In this document: positions 18,414 to 25,460 of the stretch, one piece after another
Layout: each line of letters begins with the position of its first letter
How positions within the stretch are numbered: the first letter of the stretch is position 1
From: DATAUD01 sp035511075
GTDB taxonomy: Bacteria; Verrucomicrobiota; Verrucomicrobiia; Limisphaerales; Palsa-1400
Direction: 5' to 3'
Assembly (NCBI GenBank): GCA_035511075.1
Contig: DATKFW010000136.1
Coordinates: 75,400-139,399 of the forward strand
DNA: 64,000 bases
The notes under the pieces: generated by a model
Database searches by the model: none
The model's input: the letters and a program-made list of their open reading frames with translations, nothing else
What the model was told of the DNA's origin: nothing
Made by a program: the position numbers and the translations under genes

Positions 18414-19166
18414 TCAACCTGCGAGACTAGCCAGAATCCCTTGTAACTCGGTAAGTGTGTTTTGCACTTCTTGCAGAGTTTCCAGCGGGCTTGTTCCGGC
18501 GGAGACGCTGGCCGAGGCAGAACCGCCCCCGGAAAGCACGGAGCCGATGGTGGCGATGGCTTGGGGGATGGCGGTTATGGCCTGGCCAACCGGACCGGGG
18601 ACCGTGGGGGCCATATTCAAAATGGGCTGAATGATGCCCAGAATGGGCGCGATCAGGCCGAGCGACAACTGAAGTTGGGCGCTGGTGGTCGCAAGGTTGT
18701 TCTGGGCGCAGGTCAATGACGCCTGAAGCGCCGGGTTGCCGGCGGCCGCGTCAAGATTGATGCTGAGTTGGGCATTGAGCAAACCTTCAACTTCTTCGAT
18801 GATGCCCAGCAGAAATGTAATGATTGTGAGTAGGATGTCCACGATCATTACCACGATTTCAGTCGGGAAGGAGAAGCACTCCGAAAGGGCTAGCGCAGCT
18901 TCTGCAATCTTTGGGACGGTTGATAGGAAATTAGTGGGGCCAAGATTCTGGAATACCATGATGAAATTGAGCATCTTAAAGATGCAGCTCATCCCTGCCA
19001 GCGCGGGGGAGAGTTGCACGAAAAGGCTCTGGACGATGGCCAAATTGGTGGGCGGACCCTTTGAGTAATCAGGCATCGCATTCAAGGTGATGCCGAACGG
19101 GAGCGAAATGCTGAGCTGCGGCGGGTTGGGCAGTTGGACGCAAGCAATGGTTTGGGTGTCAGACAT
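18414..19166 (-). CDS. Hydrophobic protein of unknown function in the spike-tip slot of the eCIS operon
   Basis: 250 aa with no family recognised. It has a polar start (QLPNPPQLSISLPFGITLN), then long hydrophobic helices (a run around IVVMIVDILLTIITFLLGII, and IAPILGIIQPILNM) and an Ala/Ser/Gly-rich end. No PAAR, lysozyme or signal peptide is seen. It lies between the gpV-like and gp25-like genes, where many eCIS loci encode the PAAR tip (Afp10). It may be a membrane-interacting tip or cargo, a membrane anchor, or a holin-like release factor; none of these is proven. Its upstream flank holds an inverted repeat. Confidence 0.65.
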   Translation of the reverse strand: MSDTQTIACVQLPNPPQLSISLPFGITLNAMPDYSKGPPTNLAIVQSLFVQLSPALAGMSCIFKMLNFIMVFQNLGPTNFLSTVPKIAEAALALSECFSFPTEIVVMIVDILLTIITFLLGIIEEVEGLLNAQLSINLDAAAGNPALQASLTCAQNNLATTSAQLQLSLGLIAPILGIIQPILNMAPTVPGPVGQAITAIPQAIATIGSVLSGGGSASASVSAGTSPLETLQEVQNTLTELQGILASLAG

Positions 19167-19209
19167 GGCGATTCGAGCGCAGGGAAATTATTGGGAACAA
19201 TGCAGAAAA

Positions 19210-19358
19210 GAGCCACAGACGAACACAGATTTGGGGCGCACAAAAACGGTTTCCTTCATGAGGTCAGTTGGTCACCATGTCGTGTGACCATCGTCGCACA
19301 GAAAATGGCCGCACTCTTGCCCTGTCTTTCTGTGTTCATCTGTGTCTATGTGTGGCTC
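19210..19358. repeat. Imperfect inverted repeat in the intergenic gap of the eCIS operon
   Basis: Left arm 19210-19230 starts gagccacagacgaacacaga; right arm 19338-19358, read on the minus strand, starts gagccacacatagacacaga. They match at about 17 of 21 positions and are separated by about 107 bp. The 215-bp gap (19167-19381) is the longest in the eCIS operon. 'Cacagatgaacacagat'-like units are dispersed in many Planctomycetes/Verrucomicrobia genomes, so this looks like a small non-autonomous repeat inserted between genes. Confidence 0.6.
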
Positions 19359-19381
19359 CAATTGCATCGTTGCGGCTTGGT

Positions 19382-19897
19382 CTAGATGGGACTGCTGCTT
19401 GCCGACACGATGCGGCCGTTGATCGTGACATTCGGGGCCAGGATCTGCACGGCGCTGTCGCTACTGATCGTAATGCCGCCGTTGGCCACTTCAATGATGT
19501 TCATGGCGCCGTCTCCACGGGAATATTGGATGCGGATGTAACCTGTGTCGCCACCCGTTGTCTCGGCGTCATAGATGCGAATCTCGTGGCCGTTGAGACT
19601 GCGAATGACGCGCATCCTGGGATCGGTCTGCGGCGGCGTGTCCTGGCCGTTCCAGAGAAACCCGAGAATGTGCGGGTGCGCCGGGTCGTCCTGATTAAAG
19701 GCCACGAGCACTTCATCGCCCACTTGCGGCATGAACCAGGCCCCGCGTCCGCCGCCTGACATAAATGTGGCCACGGGCGCCCAGTAGCTCTCGTTTTGTC
19801 CCCCGAGAAACGGAAGGCTCACCTGCACGCGGCCTTGCTGGTTGGGGTCGTCCACGCTGACGACCTGCCCGGTAACCACCCCTTTCATTCTGCTCAT
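19382..19897 (-). CDS. gpV/gp5-type spike protein, OB-fold and beta-helix (Afp8 C-terminal part)
   Basis: 171 aa. MKGVVTGQVVSVDDPNQQGR, VQVSLPFLG, YWAPVATFMSGGGRGAWFMP and QVGDEVLVAFNQDDPAHPHI are the standard OB-fold strands of phage baseplate assembly protein V / VgrG gp5. The tail (INITE-like strands ending SDSAVQILAPNVTINGR) is a short beta-helix. It forms the trimeric central spike below the hub. In Afp and PVC the gp27-like and gp5-like parts are fused; here they are separate genes with 7 bp between them. Confidence 0.93.
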   Translation of the reverse strand: MSRMKGVVTGQVVSVDDPNQQGRVQVSLPFLGGQNESYWAPVATFMSGGGRGAWFMPQVGDEVLVAFNQDDPAHPHILGFLWNGQDTPPQTDPRMRVIRSLNGHEIRIYDAETTGGDTGYIRIQYSRGDGAMNIIEVANGGITISSDSAVQILAPNVTINGRIVSASSSPI

Positions 19898-19904
19898 AGA
19901 AGTG

Positions 19905-21140
19905 TCAGTTCCCGGTGTTCACAGGTCCTTCGCGCCGTGCCGAGAACTCGGTTTGATACCCGCCGCCCCCGATCGTATGGGTGGTCTCCGTGACGTAATA
20001 TTCACCATCGAAATCGCTGCTCGCTCCGGTAAGCGTTCCCTTCTTGCTGGTCGTGATGCCGAACCCGATGATGCGCAAAGCGCAACCCGACCGCAGGTCC
20101 GGCAGTCCGACCGTCGACCCGGTGGCCTCAATGAGTTTCTTGCTTTGATTGTCGAGGGTCGCCTGGGCCAGGTCTTTGGCTTCCTTGGCGGTATGGACCG
20201 GCTTGTCCGTCACGACTTCGGTTCGGTTACCATAAGCCTGGGCGATCTGCGTCAGGCGCGCGATTTCGGTTGCCGATTTGTTCTGGGATTTCCACAGGTC
20301 CTGCAACGTGCAGCTCTGCTCAATGACGCTGTTGCTCGTCCTGTCCCATCCCCGCACTGTTACCGTCGAGACCTGCTTCGCCGTGGCCAGGGTCGGCCTG
20401 AAATTGATCAACGATTTTCCCCATTCCAACTGATAGGTTGGCGCAAGGGCATTGCTGCCGGAGAGGCCGAAATAGAGCGTCGGATTTCCGCTGCCATTGC
20501 CGTCTTCGAGATATACCTCGTAGCCATTGCGCCGCGCCAGCTCGAGAACAAAGACAATATCGTATTGGTTATTCATGAATACGAAGGCCGCCGGCATCTC
20601 GTTCGGCGACGGATTGGTATCGATTCCGATGCCGAGTCCGGCCTGCCCCTTTTGTACCGGCAAATTGCATAATTGGGTGACGATCTGCGTGTCGGTCATG
20701 TCGCCGTCCAGCCACGACCGCGTGTGCTGTTCGGTGCGAAATTGGTGCAATTCGTTCAACCCGCTGATGGAGAGGGTCGGGGCCGATGATTCGGTAAAAT
20801 TCGGGGCCAATGAGGTAATTTGTCCCCGCATCATGAGCCGCATGTTATTCTGATAGCCCATCCACAGTTCGATCGTGGACCCTGGATCAAAAATCCCGCT
20901 GTAATTCTCGGTCGCGGTTATGAGTGGCGGCGCGAATTTGAAGGTTCGCGCGTCGGCGTCCCAGTTATTGATCTCAATTGTAAACGAATCAATTTCATTG
21001 ACGCTGTCCTTGTAAGTGACCTGCAGGATGTCGCTGATGACATTATCCTGGAGCTGCTTGCCATCCACGTACACCTGTACCTGCGGGACATAAAACGTCT
21101 CCTGCTGACCGTAGATTGGAATCGGCGTCTGCGTCGCCAT
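19905..21140 (-). CDS. gpD/gp27-like hub protein (late control D family; Afp8 N-terminal part)
   Basis: 411 aa. It begins with a beta-barrel region (VYVDGKQLQDNVISDILQV, DSFTIEINNWD, GSTIELWMGYQNNM, LMMRGQITSLAPNF) and continues with a second one (DIVFVLELARRNGYEVYLED, TVTVRGWDR), typical of gene D / VgrG N-terminal domains. It forms the hub that adapts the six-fold tube to the three-fold spike encoded by the next gene. Only 4 bp separate it from the LysM adaptor upstream. Confidence 0.92.
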   Translation of the reverse strand: MATQTPIPIYGQQETFYVPQVQVYVDGKQLQDNVISDILQVTYKDSVNEIDSFTIEINNWDADARTFKFAPPLITATENYSGIFDPGSTIELWMGYQNNMRLMMRGQITSLAPNFTESSAPTLSISGLNELHQFRTEQHTRSWLDGDMTDTQIVTQLCNLPVQKGQAGLGIGIDTNPSPNEMPAAFVFMNNQYDIVFVLELARRNGYEVYLEDGNGSGNPTLYFGLSGSNALAPTYQLEWGKSLINFRPTLATAKQVSTVTVRGWDRTSNSVIEQSCTLQDLWKSQNKSATEIARLTQIAQAYGNRTEVVTDKPVHTAKEAKDLAQATLDNQSKKLIEATGSTVGLPDLRSGCALRIIGFGITTSKKGTLTGASSDFDGEYYVTETTHTIGGGGYQTEFSARREGPVNTGN

Positions 21141-21144
21141 GCAA

Positions 21145-21846
21145 TTAGGAAGTCAACGGCGGAATCACCAGGATTGTGCCCGGCACAAGGACCAGCGGAT
21201 TGGCGAGGCTGTTTTGCGTGGCGATGGCACGCCATTGCGTCGGGTCGTTATAGACGCTGGCCGAGATGTCGCTCAATGTTTCGCCAATTTGCACCACGTG
21301 CGAATGTGTTACGTCCGGGGACTGCATGTTCAACTGCGCAATCTGTTCGGCGAGCGTTTTGTACTCCTTCATCGAGACCGTCAGCGTGGCCCGCAAAGGC
21401 ACTCCCTGCGGGCTGAATAGGGTGAACCGCTGCCGCACGCTTTCCACAAGGCACTGAAATCCGTGCCGCTGCTGGCAACCGGTCGTGGAATAGATCCGTT
21501 GCCCGGGAAACTCCGCGCCCCAGGAAAAGAAGCAGATCGGCGGCGCGTGTGTCGTACCGTTGATCTTCACCAATTGGTAGAATTGATCCGTCAACGTCGT
21601 CACCGAAACCGCCGAATCGTCCATCCCGGATTCCGTCGAGTCGAAAAAAAGGTCCACGGAAAGTGTCTCGGTTTGCCCGCGGACAAATTGTAGAATCGGC
21701 GAATCCAACCCGGGGATGGCTATTTCGGCGATTTGGGCGCCCTTATTCAGCGTGTACTCGGTGGGGTTAAAGTTGACCGACAGCGGTGAGCCGAGGCTTC
21801 CGTCCGGGTTCACGATTTGGAAGGTCGCTTTGAGTGGTTTTGGCAT
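21145..21846 (-). CDS. LysM-domain tube/baseplate adaptor (Afp7-like)
   Basis: 233 aa. The N-terminal part (ATFQIVNPDG, VNFNPTEYTLNKGAQIAEI, QFVRGQTETLSVDLFFDSTE) matches the eCIS/phage protein placed between tube and hub. The C-terminal 50 residues form a LysM-type fold: HVVQIGETLSDISASVYNDP, WRAIATQNSLANP and PGTILVIPP. In phage-tail systems this LysM-like domain binds the hub and baseplate rather than peptidoglycan. Order and size agree with Afp7. Confidence 0.93.
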   Translation of the reverse strand: MPKPLKATFQIVNPDGSLGSPLSVNFNPTEYTLNKGAQIAEIAIPGLDSPILQFVRGQTETLSVDLFFDSTESGMDDSAVSVTTLTDQFYQLVKINGTTHAPPICFFSWGAEFPGQRIYSTTGCQQRHGFQCLVESVRQRFTLFSPQGVPLRATLTVSMKEYKTLAEQIAQLNMQSPDVTHSHVVQIGETLSDISASVYNDPTQWRAIATQNSLANPLVLVPGTILVIPPLTS

Positions 21847-21863
21847 TGCCTGCTGGCTCGTTC

Positions 21864-22052
21864 TTAATGGTCGTCGGAAGAAATGCCGGAGGTCAGCTTG
21901 CGCTCCTCGGCCATCTTTTTCTCACGGGCCTGGTCTTCCTTCACCGCACGCACACAGGCACGGACAATTTGGGCCATGACCCGTGGATCCAGCAGCGCCT
22001 TTGAATCCGTCGCTTGCACCCGGCTCTGAACCTCATTGATTCGGACATCCAT
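21864..22052 (-). CDS. DUF5908-like small eCIS protein (Afp6-like)
   Basis: 62 aa. The N-terminal strand MDVRINEVQSRVQATD and the helix MAQIVRACVRAVKEDQAREK match the short proteins that lie between the last tube gene and the LysM adaptor in eCIS loci (DUF5908/Afp6 position). The end is highly charged. Function is unknown; it may be a minor tube or assembly factor. It is kept as a real gene because of conserved position, tight spacing (17 bp to the next gene) and sensible composition. Confidence 0.8.
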   Translation of the reverse strand: MDVRINEVQSRVQATDSKALLDPRVMAQIVRACVRAVKEDQAREKKMAEERKLTSGISSDDH

Positions 22053-22085
22053 TGTCGCTTTTTTCCTACACGGCGGCGTTTGCTG

Positions 22086-22571
22086 CTACTGCAACTGCAA
22101 CCCTTCGTGGGCGATTTCGATTTCCTCGAACGCCACCTGGTTTTGCGTGGCGTTGAAGGCCGGCCCCAGCCACCTGACGGGCAAACCCCGTGTAAAGGAC
22201 CACGCCTTGACCGGGTTATGGTCCTCATCCTGCAAGGTGATGAGCCCGTCCCGCCGCTGGACCTGCCCCTGCACGAAACCGTAGTGCCATTGCCACAAAT
22301 CGTCGGACAGGGCCAAGCCGCGTTTCAGGCGCAAATTGGTCCACTTCAGCCGGGTCGGAAAATGCAGCACCGTCCCATTGTTTCCACCCTCCTTGTATTC
22401 CTCGATGTCCAGCGCCATCTCCAATCCGCTGCACTCGCTGAATCCCCCCTGCGGCGCGCTTTGGATGGCGGTGACCGAGGTCCCCAACGAGCTGCTGGAA
22501 TCGACAAGCGTGATCAGGAAATTGAACCCCCGGTAAGGGTCCACCCGCTCGCTTGTAGCGGAAGAACTCAC
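22086..22571 (-). CDS. Inner tube protein 2 (T4 gp19 family; Afp5-like)
   Basis: 161 aa. RVDPYRGFNFLITLVD, GGFSECSGLEMALDIEEY, LRLKRGLALSDDLWQWHYG, RRDGLITLQDEDHNPVKAW and NQVAFEEIEIAHEGLQL are the conserved strands of the phage tail tube family. It is longer than tube 1, with an extra loop after GFNFLI that suits the baseplate-proximal tube ring. Its start overlaps the preceding sheath stop by 4 bp (ATGA). Confidence 0.94.
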   Translation of the reverse strand: MSSSATSERVDPYRGFNFLITLVDSSSSLGTSVTAIQSAPQGGFSECSGLEMALDIEEYKEGGNNGTVLHFPTRLKWTNLRLKRGLALSDDLWQWHYGFVQGQVQRRDGLITLQDEDHNPVKAWSFTRGLPVRWLGPAFNATQNQVAFEEIEIAHEGLQLQ

Positions 22572-24973
22572 TCAGTTACCCCCAGCGTATCATCAATCCG
22601 GCCAATGCGGAACACCACGAACTCGGCCGGCAACGCCGGCGCCACGCCGATATCGATGATCAACTGTCCGGCCTCGGTGACGGCGGGCGGGTTGTTGGTT
22701 TCATCGCATGTCACGTAGAAGGATTCCGCGGCGGTGTTGCCCGCCAAAGCGCCCTGCTTCCAGATGGCTTCAAGAAAACTGGTGATCGAAAGTGTGACTG
22801 TTTGCCAAAGATTGACATTGTTTGGTTCGAAGACCGACCACTGCATCGAGAGTAGCAGCGCGTGTTCGATCATCGAAACCAGGCGGCGCACATTCACAAA
22901 GCGCCAACTCGGGTCGCTGCTCATCGTGCGGGCGCCGTACACCCGCAGCCCGCGGCCGGGAAACGCGCGCAGACAATCGATTCCCAGCGGGTTGAGAAGC
23001 CCCTGCATGGTTGCACTCACCTCCGTGGTCAAATCCTGGGCCCATTGCAGCGTCGCGTTCGCTGGCGCCTTGAAGACTCCCACCGTTAGGTCGGTGTTGG
23101 CGTAGACCCCGGCGACATGTCCGCTGGGCGGCACGCGGCGGACGATCTGGTTGCCCAATTGCAAAGGGTCAACCACTAGAACCCACGGAAAGTAGAGCGC
23201 CGCAAATTCCGTGTCAAATCGGCTGCGCCAGGACTGGATCTCAGCCAAATCAATCTGCTGATTCGGCCCGGAGAAATCCGGCGGATCAATTATGCCAAAG
23301 CGGAATTGCATCGCCTCGCAATGGGCCACCAGTGCCTGCTGGACCATGAACACGTCCGCCAGCGAAAATTGCGGGGCCGCCTCCGCCGGCGGCGGTGTGA
23401 ATGGGACTGTCGGCGGGGCGGCGGAGACGCCGGGCAGACATGGATTGGAAGGCTTCGGCTTGGTCGGCGCATAGGCCACCACCGGGCTCGGTTCGATGAG
23501 AATGTCGGGCACGGCTACGATTGAAATTTCGTCCACGTCTTCCAATGATCGTATCCCCCATTTTTTTGCGCTCGCAGGATCTCCCGTAAAGTCCTGCGGT
23601 CCGAGGGCGGCGATTCCGTCGCGCCCGGCCCAGAGGTTGAGGCGGCCCTGGTTTAGTTGCGGGGCCGCGGGGTCCGGCATGTTGTTCGGATACAAAGTTG
23701 GGGACTTGAGATTGTGAATGCGGATGTATTGCGACGGCAACGCGGTTTGCGCCGCCTGTTTTGTCGGCTTCCTTTGTGGATTGACTACGTTCTCAACGTA
23801 GCGATTATGGGCGCAATTCATTGACAGGCCCGGGAATGTCTCCGAGGCTTTTCCGTTTACATAGACCGTCAGCGAAAACTCCATTGTCTCGAAGGAAATC
23901 GGATTGGCGAAGTCGAACGACAGCGGCAAGGGCGTGTCCCAAACGAGAGCGCTTGTGGTGTAATTGACGTCGGTCACCGATCTGTAAACAATCGGGGGCG
24001 TCGCGCTGGCTTGGTACACTTTAACCACTGAATAAGGAAGGAAGCCGGTAAGCGATTGAACATACGAAGAGCCTCTGTCAGCAGGCTGGGCGATCGGGGA
24101 CGTCGCCGTGGCAGCCAGGCTCGAATACGCGACTTCCACGGCCAATCCATCCCCCCAGGTGCCGGGACTGGAGGCGCGAACGCGCAAAGTCGGTATTCCC
24201 ATCGCGTCGTTCAAATCACCGTGAGAAGCATCGGCCCCACTGTCGAATTGAATGGGTTGACTGACGTTAAACGCCGGCACGAGCGGGTTCGCCCAGGTCA
24301 GGGTGTTTGTGGCGGCATTCACGCCTGACAGCAGGCAGTCCACTTCATGAAAGGACTCCAGCGCGACCGGCTGAGTCAAATCAAAACTCGCGTTAAGTGG
24401 GGACTCCCAAAAAAGTTTCATCGTCAGCGGGTCCACCGCCTGAACGGTATGCCAGTCTGTGAAAGTGACCCCAGGCGGCCCGGGCTGCGTGAGCTGCACG
24501 AGCGAGCCTTGCTGAAATCCATTCAGAGTGCCCGCGGGATTCACGACCGAAGAACGACGGTCGGACGGTTGCGCTCCAGTCGTGGTCTGGCTGGCGGTCT
24601 GCTGCACAGTGACCAATGCGCCCGCGGCGAAGCCTTGAACGCTTAATACGATTGAGGCCGAGCCATCGCCCGGTTGAGTGAACTTGGGATTAACGCTGGT
24701 GCTCACCGCGGGAGCGGCAACGCGGACGGCGTACATCTTCTGCCCGCCGTTTTGAAAGAACGCGTTGGCTGAGTAGGCCAGGTAGCCGTTGGCAATGAAA
24801 TTGCCGAAGGTTGCCTGGAACTGTTTCCAGGAGTTCACGGGCGTGGCTTTGTGGACGGGTCCCTGCTGCGCGATGCCAACGAAAGCCGCGATGTCCGTGC
24901 GGATCGAGGCGATGGCGTCGCTCTCCTGGTCAACGCTCTCGTAATAGACTCCGGGTGTGGCGTAGTTGGGCAT
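22568..24973 (-). CDS. Contractile sheath protein 2 (Afp3/Afp4-like)
   Basis: 801 aa. It starts MPNYATPGVYYESVDQES and has the sheath handshake and core signatures IAAFVGIAQQGPV, AYSANAFFQNGGQKMYAVRV, PPSGHVAGVYANTD, FPGRGLRVYGARTMSSDP and WRFVNVRRLVSMIEHALL. It ends in a C-terminal strand with LPAEFVVFRIG. Residues about 130-400 are an inserted beta-rich region with paired LTWANPL / LVWDTPLPLSFD motifs, probably surface decoration on the sheath. It forms the contracting outer cylinder together with sheath 1. Confidence 0.94.
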   Translation of the reverse strand: MPNYATPGVYYESVDQESDAIASIRTDIAAFVGIAQQGPVHKATPVNSWKQFQATFGNFIANGYLAYSANAFFQNGGQKMYAVRVAAPAVSTSVNPKFTQPGDGSASIVLSVQGFAAGALVTVQQTASQTTTGAQPSDRRSSVVNPAGTLNGFQQGSLVQLTQPGPPGVTFTDWHTVQAVDPLTMKLFWESPLNASFDLTQPVALESFHEVDCLLSGVNAATNTLTWANPLVPAFNVSQPIQFDSGADASHGDLNDAMGIPTLRVRASSPGTWGDGLAVEVAYSSLAATATSPIAQPADRGSSYVQSLTGFLPYSVVKVYQASATPPIVYRSVTDVNYTTSALVWDTPLPLSFDFANPISFETMEFSLTVYVNGKASETFPGLSMNCAHNRYVENVVNPQRKPTKQAAQTALPSQYIRIHNLKSPTLYPNNMPDPAAPQLNQGRLNLWAGRDGIAALGPQDFTGDPASAKKWGIRSLEDVDEISIVAVPDILIEPSPVVAYAPTKPKPSNPCLPGVSAAPPTVPFTPPPAEAAPQFSLADVFMVQQALVAHCEAMQFRFGIIDPPDFSGPNQQIDLAEIQSWRSRFDTEFAALYFPWVLVVDPLQLGNQIVRRVPPSGHVAGVYANTDLTVGVFKAPANATLQWAQDLTTEVSATMQGLLNPLGIDCLRAFPGRGLRVYGARTMSSDPSWRFVNVRRLVSMIEHALLLSMQWSVFEPNNVNLWQTVTLSITSFLEAIWKQGALAGNTAAESFYVTCDETNNPPAVTEAGQLIIDIGVAPALPAEFVVFRIGRIDDTLGVTE

Positions 24974-24998
24974 CGGTCAACGACTGCTTGCGGGCGCT

Positions 24999-25442
24999 CT
25001 ACGCCAACACGACGCCCTCGTGGCAGATTTCGATGCTCTCAATTGCCACTTCGTTGCCGGTTGCGTTAAGGGCGGGCCCCTCCCATTTGCAGATCCATCC
25101 GTTTTCGAAGTTCCAACGCAGCACATCATTGTGCTGTTCGTCCTGGAGCACGATGGCGCCATTGCGGCGGTCGATCGGCAAAACGCCGTTGACGATGTTC
25201 TTATACCAGGTCCAAAGATCCTCGTTGGTGGTGTACCCGCGCTTGAGGGTGATGTTGGTGTATTTGCGCAGGCCGGTCAGCTTTCGCACTGACAGCGGCA
25301 AGTCGTTTCCTTCCCGGTAATCGACCGCGTCGGTCGTCAGCGTCAGTCCCGCACATTCGCGGAATCCCGCCACCTGGGTTGAGTCGATTTCGATTCGAAA
25401 ATTAAATCCACGAAAGGGATCTACTCGTGTTGCTGTTGGCAT
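24999..25442 (-). CDS. Inner tube protein 1 (T4 gp19 family; Afp1-like)
   Basis: 147 aa, standard length. RVDPFRGFNFRIEIDSTQV, GFRECAGLTLTTDAVDYRE, YTNITLKRGYTTNEDLW, RRNGAIVLQDEQHNDVLRW and NEVAIESIEICHEGVVLA identify the tail tube family. A strong AAAGGAGGTAATT ribosome site precedes the ATG at 25442, as expected for the most abundant subunit of the particle. It sits between the two sheath genes. Confidence 0.95.
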   Translation of the reverse strand: MPTATRVDPFRGFNFRIEIDSTQVAGFRECAGLTLTTDAVDYREGNDLPLSVRKLTGLRKYTNITLKRGYTTNEDLWTWYKNIVNGVLPIDRRNGAIVLQDEQHNDVLRWNFENGWICKWEGPALNATGNEVAIESIEICHEGVVLA

Positions 25443-25460
25443 AATTACCTCCTTTTAGAA

